A DNA stretch of 7,054 bases from Clostridia bacterium (GTDB taxonomy: Bacteria > Bacillota > Clostridia > Oscillospirales > Ruminococcaceae). Below the pieces are notes generated by a model. The model was not told the origin of the DNA. It searched no databases and was given only the letters and a program-made list of their open reading frames with translations. The stretch spans positions 1 to 7,054 of the forward strand of contig QKDG01000001.1 of NCBI GenBank assembly GCA_003246805.1, read 5' to 3'. Positions 6,283 to 7,054 of this stretch are shown here, piece after piece. The position numbers and the translations under genes are program-made. Within the stretch, counting starts at the first letter, position 1. The number at the start of each line of letters is the position of its first letter.

Positions 6283-7054
6283 ATGATAGAAAACACAGCA
6301 AAGCTTGATTGGCTTGAAGACCCGACAGTTTTTTCTGTAAACACAATACCTGCTCATTCTGACCACAGCTTTTTTGAGGATGAAGAACAGGCGATTATGA
6401 ATATGCAAATGCCTTTAAAGCAGAGCCTTAACGGAAGCTGGCTTTTTTCGTATGCAGAAAACCCAGCCTCTCGTTGTGAGGATTTTTATAAGCCTTATTT
6501 TGATTGCAGTGGATTTTCTGAAATTCAGGTGCCCTCACATATTCAGCTGCAAGGCTATGACAAGTGCCATTATACCAATAAAATATACCCATGGGATGGG
6601 CATGCGCAGCTTCGACCCCCGTATATTTCATGGGAATACAACCCAGTTGCAAGCTATGTGAAATTCTTTGAACAAAAGGAAAATCTAAAAGGTAAAAGGC
6701 TTTTTTTATCTTTTCAGGGGGTTGAAACTGCCTTTTACGTCTGGCTGAATGGAAGTTTTATCGGGTATGGTGAAGATTCCTTTACGCCGTCTGAATTTGA
6801 AATAACCGATTTTGTATGCGATGGCACAAATAAGCTATGCGTTGAGGTTTATAAGAGGAGCAGTGCAAGCTGGATTGAGGACCAGGATTTCTGGCGATTT
6901 TCAGGAATATTCAGGGATGTATATATTTATTATATTTATGCGATACCAAAGCTGCATATCGCAGATTTATTTGCCACAACCGTGCTTGAATCTAATTATA
7001 AAAACGGAACACTGAATGTAAAATTAAAGCTTGTGGGAGAAGAGCCAGGCTTTG
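6283..7054 (+). CDS. lacZ: Beta-galactosidase, glycoside hydrolase family 2 (3'-truncated by window edge)
   Basis: The first 257 residues of a cytoplasmic LacZ are present; the full family length is about 1,000, and the frame is still open at the window end. The enzyme hydrolyses terminal beta-D-galactosides such as lactose. The start is ATG, preceded by AAGGAGA at 6271-6277. Residues 1-45 have the WLEDP...VNTIPAHSDH pattern common in Firmicutes LacZ. The GH2 sugar-binding domain is clear: SLNGSWLFSY (48-57), VPSHIQLQGYD..HYTN (83-99), FQGVETAFYVWLNGSFIGYGEDSFTPSEFEIT (144-175) and IEDQDFWRFSGIFRDV (198-213). From knowledge of E. coli LacZ, Asn99 and Asp202 correspond to the active-site Asn102 and Asp201. 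The catalytic glutamates lie beyond the window. No signal peptide is visible, so the substrate must be imported, which fits the ABC transporter upstream. The gene probably has its own promoter, plus possible read-through from the permeases. Confidence 0.96.
   Translation, partial: MIENTAKLDWLEDPTVFSVNTIPAHSDHSFFEDEEQAIMNMQMPLKQSLNGSWLFSYAENPASRCEDFYKPYFDCSGFSEIQVPSHIQLQGYDKCHYTNKIYPWDGHAQLRPPYISWEYNPVASYVKFFEQKENLKGKRLFLSFQGVETAFYVWLNGSFIGYGEDSFTPSEFEITDFVCDGTNKLCVEVYKRSSASWIEDQDFWRFSGIFRDVYIYYIYAIPKLHIADLFATTVLESNYKNGTLNVKLKLVGEEPGF

Noticed and set aside
6428..6652. Minus-strand reading frame opposite the lacZ start
   Set aside because: It lies entirely opposite a clear GH2 coding frame and its translation resembles no protein I recognise; the same applies to all other minus-strand frames of 60-82 codons in the window.
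6812..7015. Plus-strand frame of 67 codons inside lacZ
   Set aside because: It overlaps the well-conserved LacZ frame (IEDQDFWRFSGIFRDV region) and has no protein-like features.

Overview
The window is an AT-rich stretch that reads as one carbohydrate-utilisation locus of a low-GC Gram-positive bacterium, most likely a gut- or rumen-type member of the Clostridia. The grounds for this are A/T-ending codons, strong AGGAGG-type ribosome binding sites, a lipoprotein solute-binding protein, a YesM/YesN-type two-component system and a clostridial-looking LacZ N-terminus. No species can be named from the sequence. All six genes lie on the plus strand. The first is cut by the left edge and the last by the right edge.

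Layout: 1-1131 is the C-terminal part of a YesM-type membrane sensor histidine kinase. 1233-2795 is its partner, a YesN-type response regulator with an AraC DNA-binding domain. A 143-bp intergenic region follows, with a perfect -10 box, a poor -35 and a 9-bp inverted repeat just before the next ribosome binding site. 2939-4261 encodes a sugar-binding lipoprotein. A 10-bp perfect GC-rich stem-loop fills the gap before two ABC permease genes (4373-5281 and 5266-6108), which overlap by 16 nt. A 174-bp gap with an extended -10 promoter candidate and several inverted repeats precedes lacZ, a GH2 beta-galactosidase starting at 6283 and running off the window.

Inferred working model: the kinase senses an extracellular ligand and phosphorylates the regulator. 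The regulator activates the weak -35 promoter in front of the transporter genes. The lipoprotein captures an oligosaccharide, probably a beta-galactoside given the adjacent lacZ, and the two permeases import it. LacZ then hydrolyses it in the cytoplasm. No ATPase gene is present in the window, which is usual for this transporter family, where a shared MsmK/UgpC-type ATPase is encoded elsewhere.

I see no mobile element, CRISPR array, tRNA, rRNA or clearly novel protein system. The protein-coding content is conventional. The parts worth a second look are the non-coding structures: the pre-RBS inverted repeat, the stem-loop between the binding protein and the permeases, and the structured leader of lacZ.
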